The notes under the pieces: model-generated
Databases searched by the model: none
What the model was told of the DNA's origin: nothing
The model's input: the letters and a program-made list of their open reading frames with translations, nothing else
Source: Rhizobium altiplani
GTDB lineage: Bacteria > Pseudomonadota > Alphaproteobacteria > Rhizobiales > Rhizobiaceae
Length of the DNA stretch: 61,212 bases
Direction of reading: 5' to 3'
Assembly: GCF_001542405.1 (NCBI RefSeq)
Contig: NZ_LNCD01000121.1
Span: 2,501 to 63,712 of the forward strand
Shown: positions 37,459-46,414 of the stretch, in pieces
How positions within the stretch are numbered: position 1 is the stretch's first letter
How the letters are laid out: each line of letters starts with the position of its first letter
Translations under genes and position numbers: made by a program

Positions 37459-38079
37459 ATGAACGCTTTCGCCCGAGCGGTTCCCTATTTCAGCCAGTGG
37501 GAAACGGCGTCGATGACGCTGCCTGTGCTTGAAAGCGGCTCGTCTGCATTATTGAGCGATCCGCTCTGGCACCAGTCTGGCGCCGAGACGGTCGAAGAAT
37601 ATGCCCGCTGGGCGGTCAATATCTGCGGCATGGCATGCCTGAAGATGGCACTTGCCGCACGCGGCGAGATGCACCGGACCATCGACCTGGCGCGGGCCTG
37701 CACTGCTTTTGGCGGGTACGTCGTCAACGAGGCGGATCACTCGATCAAGGGATTGATCTATGCGCCGTTCGTCACCTTCGTCGGGCGGGCCTTCGGCCTC
37801 AAGGCCGAGACAATCACCAATCTGCCGACCACTGATATTCCCGATTTGCTTCGCAGGAACACATTCTTCATCGCCTCGGTCAACAGCCAGATCCGGTGGC
37901 CGGATCGCGAGCCGCCGTCGCGCGGCGGCCATCTCGTACTGGTAACGGCGGCATCGCCCGGAACGATCCGTTTCCACAATCCATCCGGCCATGACGCTCA
38001 AAGCCAGGCAGACGTCGTACTGCCGCTCCCAACCTTCGACCGCTTCTTCGCCAATCGCGGCGTGGCCATCATTCTCTGA
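37459..38079 (+). CDS. C39-like papain-fold peptidase
   Basis: 206 residues from the ATG at 37459, with GAGGAAGAG just upstream. The pattern fits peptidase C39_2: oxyanion Gln13 (YFSQW), catalytic Cys56 (NICGMACLKMAL), His158 (RGGHLVLVTA) and Asn174 (FHNPSG). No signal peptide or membrane helix is seen, so it acts in the cytoplasm unless exported another way. Double-glycine-leader peptidases of family C39 are fused to transporters; this one stands alone. It is followed 36 bases later by a D-Ala-D-Ala ligase-type gene, so it may trim, transfer or condense small peptides. Confidence 0.78.
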   Translation: MNAFARAVPYFSQWETASMTLPVLESGSSALLSDPLWHQSGAETVEEYARWAVNICGMACLKMALAARGEMHRTIDLARACTAFGGYVVNEADHSIKGLIYAPFVTFVGRAFGLKAETITNLPTTDIPDLLRRNTFFIASVNSQIRWPDREPPSRGGHLVLVTAASPGTIRFHNPSGHDAQSQADVVLPLPTFDRFFANRGVAIIL

Positions 38080-38114
38080 CAACCTCAACAGACCCATCCG
38101 GGCAGAAAATCATC

Positions 38115-39218
38115 ATGCCGAACACGCGTTCTACGGAAACTGACCGGCCCACAGCCTCGCGCCTGCGGGTCGCTGTCCTCTTCGGCGGGCGTTCGCCCGA
38201 GCACGATGTCTCAATCCTGTCGGCAATCAATGTCGTCAATGCGCTCGATCGTGACCGCTACGACGTTCTTCCCATCTACGTGACGAAGGAAGGGCGGTGG
38301 TTGCTGATGGCACGGCAGACGGAACTGTCGACCGCAGCAACCGTCGGCGACGCTCCGGAATTGACGCTGCTGCCCGGCGGTCGGGGCCGCCTGCTAGCCA
38401 TTCCCGCGAATGCAGCTCCATACGAAGTTCCGCCGATCAACATCCTGTTTCCCGTCCTGCATGGCATGCACGGCGAGGACGGATCGGTACAGGGACTGGC
38501 CGCCGTCGCCCGCGTGCCGCTCGCAGGCTGTGGCATCCTCGGCTCGGCAACGGCCATCGACAAGGATATCGCCAAGCGCCTGTTGAAGGAGGCTGGTCTA
38601 CCGGTCGCGAAGGCCGTCTGCATCGAACAAGGCGCGGAGCCGCCCTTCGCTGATGTTGTAAAAAAACTCGGCCTTCCGCTTTTCATCAAGCCCGCGCGCC
38701 AGGGCTCTTCCGTCGGCGTCAGTAAGGTAGCCGACGCCGACAGCTACGCCGCCGCCCTCGCCGAAGGCTTCAGGCACGACCGCAAGCTGCTGGCAGAGGA
38801 ATTTATCACCGGCCGCGAGATTGAATTCAGCGTGCTCGAACACGCCGATGGTTCGCTCTTCGTATCACTGCCCGGCGAGATAGTGCCCGCCGAAACCCAC
38901 GGCTTTTATAGCTACGAGGCCAAGTATATCGACGAGAATGGCGCAGCGCTCAGAGTTCCCGCACAACTGCCGACGGAGATCGGGGAAGAACTGCGCCGCA
39001 CAGCGACCAATGCCTTCAAAGCGCTCGGCTGCGATGGAATGGCGAGGGTCGATTTCTTTCTCACGCCCGACATGTGCTTCGTCGTCAACGAACTCAACAC
39101 CATACCCGGCTTCACCAATATTAGCATGTATGCCAAGGCCATGGCCGCCAGTGGCGTCAGCTATGCCGAGGTTCTCGACCGACTGATCGAACGTGCGCTT
39201 TCCCATGCAGGCCGCTGA
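38115..39218 (+). CDS. D-alanine-D-alanine ligase family ATP-grasp enzyme
   Basis: 367 residues. All ligase landmarks are visible: GGRSPEHDVS with Glu29 for the first D-Ala, the loop FIKPARQGSSVGVSKV, and the magnesium and phosphate site NELNTIPGFTNISMYAKA. Length and motifs match DdlA/B. Rhizobia normally carry ddlB in the murC-ftsQ cluster, so this copy away from the dcw genes is either a second ligase or one with another dipeptide/depsipeptide product. Its neighbours (C39-like peptidase, flippase, BioF2-type acyltransferase) point to a specialised role. Confidence 0.87.
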   Translation: MPNTRSTETDRPTASRLRVAVLFGGRSPEHDVSILSAINVVNALDRDRYDVLPIYVTKEGRWLLMARQTELSTAATVGDAPELTLLPGGRGRLLAIPANAAPYEVPPINILFPVLHGMHGEDGSVQGLAAVARVPLAGCGILGSATAIDKDIAKRLLKEAGLPVAKAVCIEQGAEPPFADVVKKLGLPLFIKPARQGSSVGVSKVADADSYAAALAEGFRHDRKLLAEEFITGREIEFSVLEHADGSLFVSLPGEIVPAETHGFYSYEAKYIDENGAALRVPAQLPTEIGEELRRTATNAFKALGCDGMARVDFFLTPDMCFVVNELNTIPGFTNISMYAKAMAASGVSYAEVLDRLIERALSHAGR

Positions 39219-39327
39219 TTTCTGGCGTTCCAGCCGTTGGCACGAATGACGGTGTCACAACCGTTTCTTAACGCCGTTCTGCCAAGACTTCGACGACGAT
39301 TTGCCTGAAGAGTTTTGCGTGTTTGTG

Positions 39328-40737
39328 ATGGCGGTCATTGAGACGGCGGAAAAGATGCTGCCTGCGGGTCTGCGCCCGGCGGGAAGTCGCCTGCTGCGCT
39401 CGTTTGTGACCGCTCTGACTGCGCGCGGCGATAAGGCTACAGCTCAGCGCATGGCGCTGACCGCCTTTTCCATCCGCATCGTCAGCGCCGCCCTCGCCTT
39501 TCTGTCGCAAATCGTATTGGCCCGCCTCATGGGCGAATATGAGTACGGAATTTTTGTATTCGTCTGGGTGCTGATCGTCCTCTTCGGCGATCTTTCATGC
39601 CTGGGCTTCCACACCGCCGTCGTGCGGTTCCTGCCGCAATACAAGGCGGCCGGCTCTTTTGAGAAGATCCGCGGACTGACCGGCACCGCCCGCATCTTCG
39701 GATTGCTCTCTGGCACGGCCGCTCTTGTCATCGGCATGATCGCCCTGCATCTCTTCCGCGACAGGATCGAGGGTTATTATGTCATCCCGATCTTCCTCGG
39801 ACTGGTCGCCATGCCGATGATCGCCCTCGGTGATATTCTCGAAGGCACGTCGCGGGCCAATCACTGGCCTGTCATGGCGTTGAGTCCTGCTTACATCGTA
39901 CGGCCGGTCCTCATCATTCTTTTCATGCTGACTGCGATCGGGCTTGGCGCGCCGCGCACCGCGATGACGGCGATGCAGGCCGCACTCATCGCGACCTATG
40001 TCACCACCGTCGGCCAATACGTCGCAACGCTCTTGCGACTGCGCCGCCATTACCAAGAGGGTCCGCGCGAGGTCGACTTTCTCGGTTGGCTTGGTGTCGC
40101 CTTCCCAATCTTCCTTATCGAGGGGGTCAGCTTCCTGTTGACCAATTCTGATGTGGTCGTGGTCGGCATCTTCCTCGAACCGCACGACGTCGCGATCTAT
40201 TTCGCCGCCGCCAAGACGATGGCGCTGGTCCACTTCATCAATTTCTCCGTGAAGGCGGCATCCGGTCCGCGCTTTTCAAGCCTCATCGCCGAGGGGACAC
40301 GCGAGCAGCTCGCGGCTGCTGCGATCGACGCCGCGCAATGGACCTTCTGGCCCGCGCTCGCCATCGGCCTGGCCGTTGTCGCCGCCGGCCATTTTCTGCT
40401 CTCGCTCTTTGGCGGCGCTTTCACCGCCGGCTATATCGTGATGGCAATCCTGCTGGCGGGCATCCTCGCCAAGGCCCTGGTCGGACCAGCGGAAACGCTG
40501 CTGATGATGGCTGGCAAGCAGAACGTCTGCGTTCTGCTCTATGCCGGAGCGCTGGCAGCGAACATCAGCCTCAACCTGCTCCTCATCCCAAGACTGGGTA
40601 TCGAGGGTGCGGCGATCGCCACGGCCTCGGCCATGGGCGTCGAAGCCATCCTCCTGCATTTTGCCGTCCGGCGCGCGCTTGGAATTATGCTTTTCGCATT
40701 TGCCACGCCTCCGGCCAAAACAGACATGGAAGCCTGA
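39328..40737 (+). CDS. Polysaccharide biosynthesis flippase (Wzx/MATE-like)
   Basis: 469 residues from the ATG at 39328 (a TTG at 39301 is possible). About 12-14 hydrophobic segments, beginning LTAFSIRIVSAALAFLSQIVLARLMGEYEYG, the mark of RfbX/Wzx-type flippases. These carry undecaprenyl- or lipid-linked sugars across the inner membrane. A conserved LLTNSDVVVVGIF segment and the end LIPRLGIEGAAIATASAMG agree. No glycosyltransferase cluster surrounds it. The downstream gene starts four bases after its stop codon. Confidence 0.87.
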   Translation: MAVIETAEKMLPAGLRPAGSRLLRSFVTALTARGDKATAQRMALTAFSIRIVSAALAFLSQIVLARLMGEYEYGIFVFVWVLIVLFGDLSCLGFHTAVVRFLPQYKAAGSFEKIRGLTGTARIFGLLSGTAALVIGMIALHLFRDRIEGYYVIPIFLGLVAMPMIALGDILEGTSRANHWPVMALSPAYIVRPVLIILFMLTAIGLGAPRTAMTAMQAALIATYVTTVGQYVATLLRLRRHYQEGPREVDFLGWLGVAFPIFLIEGVSFLLTNSDVVVVGIFLEPHDVAIYFAAAKTMALVHFINFSVKAASGPRFSSLIAEGTREQLAAAAIDAAQWTFWPALAIGLAVVAAGHFLLSLFGGAFTAGYIVMAILLAGILAKALVGPAETLLMMAGKQNVCVLLYAGALAANISLNLLLIPRLGIEGAAIATASAMGVEAILLHFAVRRALGIMLFAFATPPAKTDMEA

Positions 40738-40741
40738 TATA

Positions 40742-42031
40742 ATGGTGCGCATTCCTCCAGCTACCGAAACGACCGATGTCACGACGAACCGCATGGTTCA
40801 CGAGCTAGCGGCTCTCGATTTCGACATGCCACGGCCGGATGCGCGCGTTGAAGTCGGCCGTCCGGGCCGTGAACTCTGCCTCTATTCCGGCAAGCTCGGC
40901 TACGAACTGCAGGAAGAGCTCGATTTCCTCTCCAACCGAGCGATGGAGCCGAATGTCTTCTTCACCGGTCGCTTCCTCGCCCCGGCCATGCCGCGGCTGG
41001 ATGATAGAGAGGTGAACTTCGCCCTGTTGCGGGATCTGAGCGACACGCGAAGCCGGATGCGCTTCCTGATGCCGTTCTCCATCGAAAAACCCGGCTTCGC
41101 CGTCGGCCCCTCGATCGTACGGGTCTGGTCGAACGGCTTTGCACCGCTCGGCACGCCGCTGGTCGATACCGAGGATGCAGGCGAAACGCTGGACAATCTC
41201 TATGACGGCCTGACCCATCGGGACCTGCGCCTGCCCCCAATTCTCGTGCTGCCGGATGTCAGGCTGAACGGGCTCTTTGCCCGCATGGCAAGGGCGGTCG
41301 CCATCGGCCGCAACCTGCCGATCACCATCGCCAATCCCTATCAGCGCGCCATGCTGCAGAGCGACGAGGAAGCAACCGTCTATCTGCGCGACGCGATTTC
41401 TTCGTCGCATCTGAAGGAGATGCGGCGGCAATGGCGTCTGCTCGAGGACTTGGGCACGGTGGTTTATAACGTCGCCCGCCAGGCGCGTGAAGTCCACGCG
41501 CGTTTCGAAGAGTTCCTTGCGCTCGAGGCCGGCGGCTGGAAGGGCAAGAAGCGCAGTGCGCTGGTGACCGATCGCTACCACACCGCCTTTGCCCGAGAGG
41601 CGGTTTCCAACCTCGCCGCCGTCGATGCCGTTCGTGTCCACACGATCGACCTCAACGGCAAGGCAATCGCCTCGATGGTGGTCTTGATGATGGGCGGCGA
41701 GGCCTACACCTGGAAGACGGCCTACGACGAAGCCTATGCGCGCTACTCGCCAGGCAAGTTGCTGATGGGCGAGGTGACCGAATGGCACCTTGACGACGCC
41801 AACATCGTTCGTTCCGACTCCTGCGCCATCCCCGATCACCCGATGATCAATCGCTTCTGGAAGGAGCGGGAGGAGATGGGCACGATGGTAATCGGGCTGA
41901 ACCAGAACGGCGACCGGGACGTGCGCCAGGTGGCCGCCCAGCTCCATATGTACAGCAGCACCCGCAACGTCGCGAAGATGCTGCGACAGAAGATCATGTC
42001 ACTCGCCCGGCGTGGAAAGTCTCCCCAGTGA
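40742..42031 (+). CDS. BioF2/FemAB-like GNAT acyltransferase
   Basis: 429 residues from the ATG at 40742. The middle-to-late part (about 230-375) reads like the BioF2-like acetyltransferase domain: VVYNVARQAREVHARFEEFL, then VRVHTIDLNGKAIASMVVLM and YTWKTAYDEAYARYSPGKLL. This fold is shared with FemAB aminoacyl transferases and with enzymes found in exopolysaccharide clusters. It follows the flippase gene with almost no gap, which supports a joint role in modifying a surface polymer. The donor and acceptor are unknown. Confidence 0.78.
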   Translation: MVRIPPATETTDVTTNRMVHELAALDFDMPRPDARVEVGRPGRELCLYSGKLGYELQEELDFLSNRAMEPNVFFTGRFLAPAMPRLDDREVNFALLRDLSDTRSRMRFLMPFSIEKPGFAVGPSIVRVWSNGFAPLGTPLVDTEDAGETLDNLYDGLTHRDLRLPPILVLPDVRLNGLFARMARAVAIGRNLPITIANPYQRAMLQSDEEATVYLRDAISSSHLKEMRRQWRLLEDLGTVVYNVARQAREVHARFEEFLALEAGGWKGKKRSALVTDRYHTAFAREAVSNLAAVDAVRVHTIDLNGKAIASMVVLMMGGEAYTWKTAYDEAYARYSPGKLLMGEVTEWHLDDANIVRSDSCAIPDHPMINRFWKEREEMGTMVIGLNQNGDRDVRQVAAQLHMYSSTRNVAKMLRQKIMSLARRGKSPQ

Positions 42032-42052
42032 CGTCAGGTCACGCCAAAGCCG

Positions 42053-43681
42053 TCAGCCGGCAGCGGCCCGCTCCCTGAGCAGGCGCCGGATGACCTTGCC
42101 TGTCGTGGTCAGCGGCAGTTCCGGGACAAATTCCACTTCGCGCGGATACTCGTGCATCGAAAGCCGCAACTTCACCCATTCGCTGATCTCGGACGCCAGC
42201 TGTTGGCTTGGCTCGAATCCTGGCGCCAGCACGACATAGGCCTTGACGATCTCGGTGCGAACGGGATCGGGCTTGCCGATGGCTGCGGCCAGCTGCACGG
42301 CGGGATGGCCGATGAGGCAGTCCTCGATTTCGGCTGGCCCAATCCGATAGCCTGAGGAGGTGATGACATCGTCATCCCGCCCGAAGAAGGTGACGTAGCC
42401 GTCCGCATCCTGGCGCCCGATATCGCCTGTCAGAAGCCAATCGCCGACAAACTTCCGCTCGGTCGCCCCGACGTCGTCCCAATAGCCGAGAAACATCACG
42501 GGATCCGGGCGGCGGATGGCAATCTGCCCAGCTTCGCCAACAGGAAGCTCCTTGCCGGCTTCGCTGACGATGGCCACACGATGCCCGGGTACCGGGCGTC
42601 CGATTGCGCCGGGACGACTGATTCCGATCGCGGCGCTCGACGAAAGCACGAAATTGCACTCCGTCTGGCCGTAGAACTCGTTGACCGTAATCCCGAGCGT
42701 CCGCTTGACCCATTCCAGCGTTTCGGCACCGAGCGACTCGCCCGCTGCGCCGATGGTGCGCAAGACGAGATCATATTTGGCACGTGGATCTGGCACCGAT
42801 TTCAGTAGCCGCAAGGCCGTCGGCGGAATGAAACCGTTGCGCACCTTCATTTCGGCCATGATGCGATAAGCCATGTCGGCATCGAATTTCTGCGCCGGCG
42901 AGGAGACGACGGGAACACCGAGCAACAGGCTGGGCAGCAGCGCATTCAGCAAACCGCCAGCCCAGGCCCAGTCCGAAGGTGTCCAGACCTTGTCTCCGGC
43001 CTGCGGAAATCCCTCATGGGCAAACTGCATGCCCGGTATGTGCCCCGCCAGCACCTGATGACCGTGAAGCGCGCCCTTCGGCGGACCGGTCGTTCCCGAC
43101 GTGAAGATCATCAGCGCCGGATCGTGGGGCGCGGTTTTCGCGACCTCGAACACCGGGGGATGGCTTTCGACCAGCGCTGAAAAGTATCGCACGCCCTGTC
43201 GATCGCCGTCGACGCAGATCACTTCGGAAAGGTCAGGTAGTCGCTCGCGGATATGGCTGATGCGGTCGAGCCCGAATGTGTTGGTGATGACGACGAAAGC
43301 GCCCGCGGTCCGCAGCCGGTATTCCAGCGCCTCGACGCCGAAGAGCAAGGCCAACGGCAGTGCGATCGCGCCGATCTTGTAGATTGCAACATGGGCGATA
43401 ACGGTCTCGAACGACTGCGGCAGGAGCAGGGCGACCCGATCACCTTTCGTTACCCCCAAAGACACCAGCGCATTGGCGAGCGACGCCGACCGGTCGGCCA
43501 GCTCGCGGTAGGTCATGGAGAGATGATTGCCGTCAGGGCTGAAGTGCTCAAGGCAAACGCGATCAGGCGTCCGCGCCGCCCATTCGTCGCTCACCGCGCG
43601 GCCGATATTGAAATCCTCCGGTATTTCCCAGGCGAAATCACGGTAAAGGTCTTCGTAGCGATCGCGCTGCGGTAGTCTCAT
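42053..43681 (-). CDS. AMP-binding acyl-CoA synthetase
   Basis: 542 residues from the ATG at 43681; a TTG at 43699 would add six. The P-loop motif IFTSGTTGPPKG, the YGQTE motif, the GDIGRQDADGYVTFFGRDDD segment and the terminal lysine region LPLTTTGKVIRR show a complete adenylate-forming enzyme. Overall similarity (medium-chain or aryl acyl-CoA ligase type) does not fix the substrate. It converges on the BioF2-like gene and is divergent from the aldo/keto reductase, with a palindrome in between. Confidence 0.92.
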   Translation of the reverse strand: MRLPQRDRYEDLYRDFAWEIPEDFNIGRAVSDEWAARTPDRVCLEHFSPDGNHLSMTYRELADRSASLANALVSLGVTKGDRVALLLPQSFETVIAHVAIYKIGAIALPLALLFGVEALEYRLRTAGAFVVITNTFGLDRISHIRERLPDLSEVICVDGDRQGVRYFSALVESHPPVFEVAKTAPHDPALMIFTSGTTGPPKGALHGHQVLAGHIPGMQFAHEGFPQAGDKVWTPSDWAWAGGLLNALLPSLLLGVPVVSSPAQKFDADMAYRIMAEMKVRNGFIPPTALRLLKSVPDPRAKYDLVLRTIGAAGESLGAETLEWVKRTLGITVNEFYGQTECNFVLSSSAAIGISRPGAIGRPVPGHRVAIVSEAGKELPVGEAGQIAIRRPDPVMFLGYWDDVGATERKFVGDWLLTGDIGRQDADGYVTFFGRDDDVITSSGYRIGPAEIEDCLIGHPAVQLAAAIGKPDPVRTEIVKAYVVLAPGFEPSQQLASEISEWVKLRLSMHEYPREVEFVPELPLTTTGKVIRRLLRERAAAG

Positions 43682-43769
43682 CGGCGAAAATCCAGTCAAA
43701 TGCTGCAGCAGCTAACACCGAGAGCCCGGCACACGCAAGCGCGAGACCTTGCGATGGCTTCTCGATGGT

Positions 43770-43784
43770 CACAAAACTTTTGTG
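43770..43784. promoter_or_regulatory. Palindromic operator between acyl-CoA synthetase and AKR genes
   Basis: CACAAAA-C-TTTTGTG, a perfect 7-base inverted repeat around one base, in the 177-base divergent gap. It is 89 bases from one start and 75 from the other. No regulator gene is adjacent. Confidence 0.5.
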
Positions 43785-43858
43785 TGAGGAGCAGACACTT
43801 TCAAGCTTGCCGCGCTAGATCAAAGGGCGCTGGGTAGCGACTCGTTTGGAGCAATTTC

Positions 43859-44839
43859 ATGGATTACGTCAAATTTGGCGGCACTGGCTTGGAAGTGTCG
43901 AAGATCTGCCTGGGTTGCATGACCTTCGGCGAACCTGGCCGTGGCAACCACAGTTGGACACTCGGCGAAGAAGACAGCCGGGCATTGATCAGACAGGCGC
44001 TCGATCTCGGCATCAACTTCCTCGACACCGCCAACACCTATTCGGACGGCTCCTCGGAGGAGATCGTCGGGCGCGCGATCCAGGACTTTTCAAAGCGGGA
44101 CGAGATCGTGCTCGCGACCAAGGTCTTTAACCGCATGCGTCCGGGGCCGAACGGCGCCGGCCTGTCGCGCAAGGCGATCTTCGACGAGATCGACAACAGC
44201 CTGCGTCGCCTTGGCACCGACTATGTCGACCTCTATCAGATCCACCGGTTCGATTATACGACGCCGATCGAAGAAACGCTGGAAGCCCTGCATGATGTCG
44301 TGAAGGCAGGCAAGGCGCGCTATATCGGCGCCTCCTCCATGTATGCCTGGCAATTCGCCAAGATGCTCTATACCTCGCGCGCCAATGGCTGGACGCCATT
44401 CGTCAGCATGCAAGATCATCTGAACCTGCTCTACCGGGAGGAAGAGCGCGAAATGCTGCCCTTCTGCCAGGATCAGAAGATCGCCGTCATTCCCTGGAGC
44501 CCGCTCGCCCGCGGTCGGCTGACGCGCGACTGGGATGAGAAGACGACCCGCAGCGAGACGGACGAATTCGGCAAGACGCTCTACAAGCAGGCGGAAGACG
44601 CCGATCGTACCATCATCGGCGTTGTCGGAAAGCTGGCCGAAAAACATGGTGTCTCCCGTGCCCAGATTGCGACCGCCTGGATCCTGCAGAAGGGCGCCGT
44701 CACGGCGCCGATCATCGGCGCGTCGAAAGCCAAGCACTTGGCCGACGCCGTCGCCGCACTGTCCGTAAAGCTGGCCCCAGAAGACGTCGCCGCGCTCGAG
44801 GAACCCTATGTTCCCCACAGGGTCGAAGGTTTCAAATAA
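43859..44839 (+). CDS. Aldo/keto reductase
   Basis: 326 residues. The catalytic tetrad can be placed: Asp and Tyr in FLDTANTYSDGSSEEIVG, Lys in VLATKVF, His in DLYQIHRFD. The C terminus has the NADPH-binding GASKAKHLADAVAAL. It belongs to the YajO/Tas-like branch (group with CMTFGEPGRGNHSW). It reduces an aldehyde or ketone with NADPH; the substrate is unknown. The ATG has GGAG eight bases upstream. Confidence 0.94.
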   Translation: MDYVKFGGTGLEVSKICLGCMTFGEPGRGNHSWTLGEEDSRALIRQALDLGINFLDTANTYSDGSSEEIVGRAIQDFSKRDEIVLATKVFNRMRPGPNGAGLSRKAIFDEIDNSLRRLGTDYVDLYQIHRFDYTTPIEETLEALHDVVKAGKARYIGASSMYAWQFAKMLYTSRANGWTPFVSMQDHLNLLYREEEREMLPFCQDQKIAVIPWSPLARGRLTRDWDEKTTRSETDEFGKTLYKQAEDADRTIIGVVGKLAEKHGVSRAQIATAWILQKGAVTAPIIGASKAKHLADAVAALSVKLAPEDVAALEEPYVPHRVEGFK

Positions 44840-44914
44840 CGCGACAGTTTGGAGAGTTGCCGGTCGCGGGCGTTGAGCCGGCGACCGCGGCCACTTCCGT
44901 TCAAGGATATTGCC

Positions 44915-45709
44915 ATGACGACGATCCCCTTCGAAGCGCGCCGCTTTCAATCCACGGCCGCCTACTACACGCGCTATCGCGTTCCCTATCCCGATCAACT
45001 CATCGGGCAGGTTGCCAAGCGCGCCGGCCTCGTGGCCGGCGAGCGTGTGCTTGACCTTGGTTGCGGCCCCGGTCAGCTCGGCATTGCCTTCGCGCGGCTG
45101 GCCGGAGCAACGGTCACTGGCCTCGATCCGGAACCGGAAATGCTGGAGGCGGCGCGGACGGATGCAGCCGCCGTCGGTGTCAACGTCACCTTCATCAAGG
45201 GCTCTTCATACGATCTCGGCCCGCGCTTTGCGCCGCTCAAGATGACGGTCATGGGGCGTTCGTTTCACTGGATGGACCGCCCCGCGACGCTGAAGGCTCT
45301 CGATGAAATCACCGTGACTGACGGTTGCGTGGTGCTGTTCGGCGATCGCCACATCTCCTCGACGCCCGACTGGCGGCAGGCCGTCAACGAGATCGCCGAG
45401 AGCTTCGCACCGGAGCGCAATGCCAATCGCGAACGGCGGAAAAGCCCGGATTGGATTGAGCATGAAAGCATCCTCCTTCGCTCGCCCTTCGGTGATCTGG
45501 AGCGGATCTCCGTTGTGAGGGAGCGCAAGCTCTGCCTCGACGATATCGTTGGCCGCGCCTTCTCGACCTCGGTGACATCGCCACAGGCGCTTGGCGCAAA
45601 GACGGCAGCCTTCGAGGCCGAGCTTCGCGCCACCCTCCTCAAGCTTTCGCCCGAGGGCAGCTTCCTGGAGGTGGTGGAGATCGGCGGCCTGATCGCACGC
45701 CGCGGCTAG
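44915..45709 (+). CDS. Class I SAM-dependent methyltransferase
   Basis: 264 residues from the ATG at 44915 (AAGGAT upstream). The AdoMet motif is VLDLGCGPGQLGIAFARL, followed by VTGLDPEPEMLEAAR. The start FEARRFQSTAAYYTRYRVPYPDQL is typical of a group related to ubiquinone/menaquinone-type methyltransferases. Its stop overlaps the TetR stop on the other strand by four bases. Confidence 0.9.
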   Translation: MTTIPFEARRFQSTAAYYTRYRVPYPDQLIGQVAKRAGLVAGERVLDLGCGPGQLGIAFARLAGATVTGLDPEPEMLEAARTDAAAVGVNVTFIKGSSYDLGPRFAPLKMTVMGRSFHWMDRPATLKALDEITVTDGCVVLFGDRHISSTPDWRQAVNEIAESFAPERNANRERRKSPDWIEHESILLRSPFGDLERISVVRERKLCLDDIVGRAFSTSVTSPQALGAKTAAFEAELRATLLKLSPEGSFLEVVEIGGLIARRG

Positions 45710-46290
45710 CCCTCGGTCCTGTTCTCAAGGGAAAGTGCATCGCGAGTCGCATAGAGAAAGCTGTCGGAGAGTTCACGGCTCTCGACGGCTCGCGCCAGGA
45801 TCACCGCACCCATCATCGCTGCAAGTGTCGTAAAGCCCTTCTCGCGCCGTTCGTCTGGCGTTTTACCGGACACAATCTCGGACAAAATATCAACGAGCAT
45901 CGAAAGCCCATCGTTGAATGTCTCGCGCATCGCACCGTGACTGCGACTGACTTCCTGCGCAAGCGAAGCGAAAACGCAGCTGCCGCCTGGGTCGTCAACG
46001 CTGCAGCGCGACAGATAGTGATTGAGCAGCGCATCCAACGGCCGCTCCGGCGCCGACGCGATGATCTCGTTCCAGCGAATCTTCACCTTCTCGATCAATG
46101 CGCGGCTCACTTCCAGCGCCAGTTCTTCCTTGGATTCGAAATGGCCGTAGAACCCGCCATGCGTCATCCCGGCAGCCTTCATGATCTCGGCGACGCCGAT
46201 GCCGTCGAAACCCTTTTCACGGAACAGCACCCCGGCAACCGTCAGGATTTTCTCGCGATTCTCGGCAAATTTCTCTCGGCTGACCCGCAT
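45706..46290 (-). CDS. TetR/AcrR family regulator
   Basis: 194 residues. The N-terminal helix-turn-helix is GIGVAEIMKAAGMTHGGFYGHFESKEEL (about 30-57), close to the classical TetR form. The rest is a helical ligand domain. It is divergent from the MFS transporter gene 125 bases away, and two almost identical palindromes lie in that gap, so it very likely represses the transporter and itself. Confidence 0.92.
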   Translation of the reverse strand: MRVSREKFAENREKILTVAGVLFREKGFDGIGVAEIMKAAGMTHGGFYGHFESKEELALEVSRALIEKVKIRWNEIIASAPERPLDALLNHYLSRCSVDDPGGSCVFASLAQEVSRSHGAMRETFNDGLSMLVDILSEIVSGKTPDERREKGFTTLAAMMGAVILARAVESRELSDSFLYATRDALSLENRTEG

Positions 46291-46324
46291 TCGGTTCTCC
46301 GCAATTAGCAGCTTGACAATTTAT

Positions 46325-46338
46325 ATGACGCCCATCAT
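46325..46338. promoter_or_regulatory. Operator half 1 in TetR/MFS divergent gap
   Basis: ATGACG-CC-CATCAT, an inverted repeat with one mismatch. It nearly repeats the site 29 bases downstream and lies 35 bases before the TetR start. Confidence 0.55.
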
Positions 46339-46353
46339 CAATACACAACAATT

Positions 46354-46367
46354 ATGATGACCATCAT
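46354..46367. promoter_or_regulatory. Operator half 2 in TetR/MFS divergent gap
   Basis: ATGATG-AC-CATCAT, a perfect 6-base inverted repeat with two-base spacer, overlapping a possible -10 box TATGAT (46353-46358) for the transporter gene. The 29-base spacing from the first copy puts both on nearly the same helix face (about 2.8 turns). Confidence 0.6.
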
Positions 46368-46414
46368 CTAAAAGCTTCCGATAGTCTCCGGCAACCTCAA
46401 AACGGAACGGCCAC

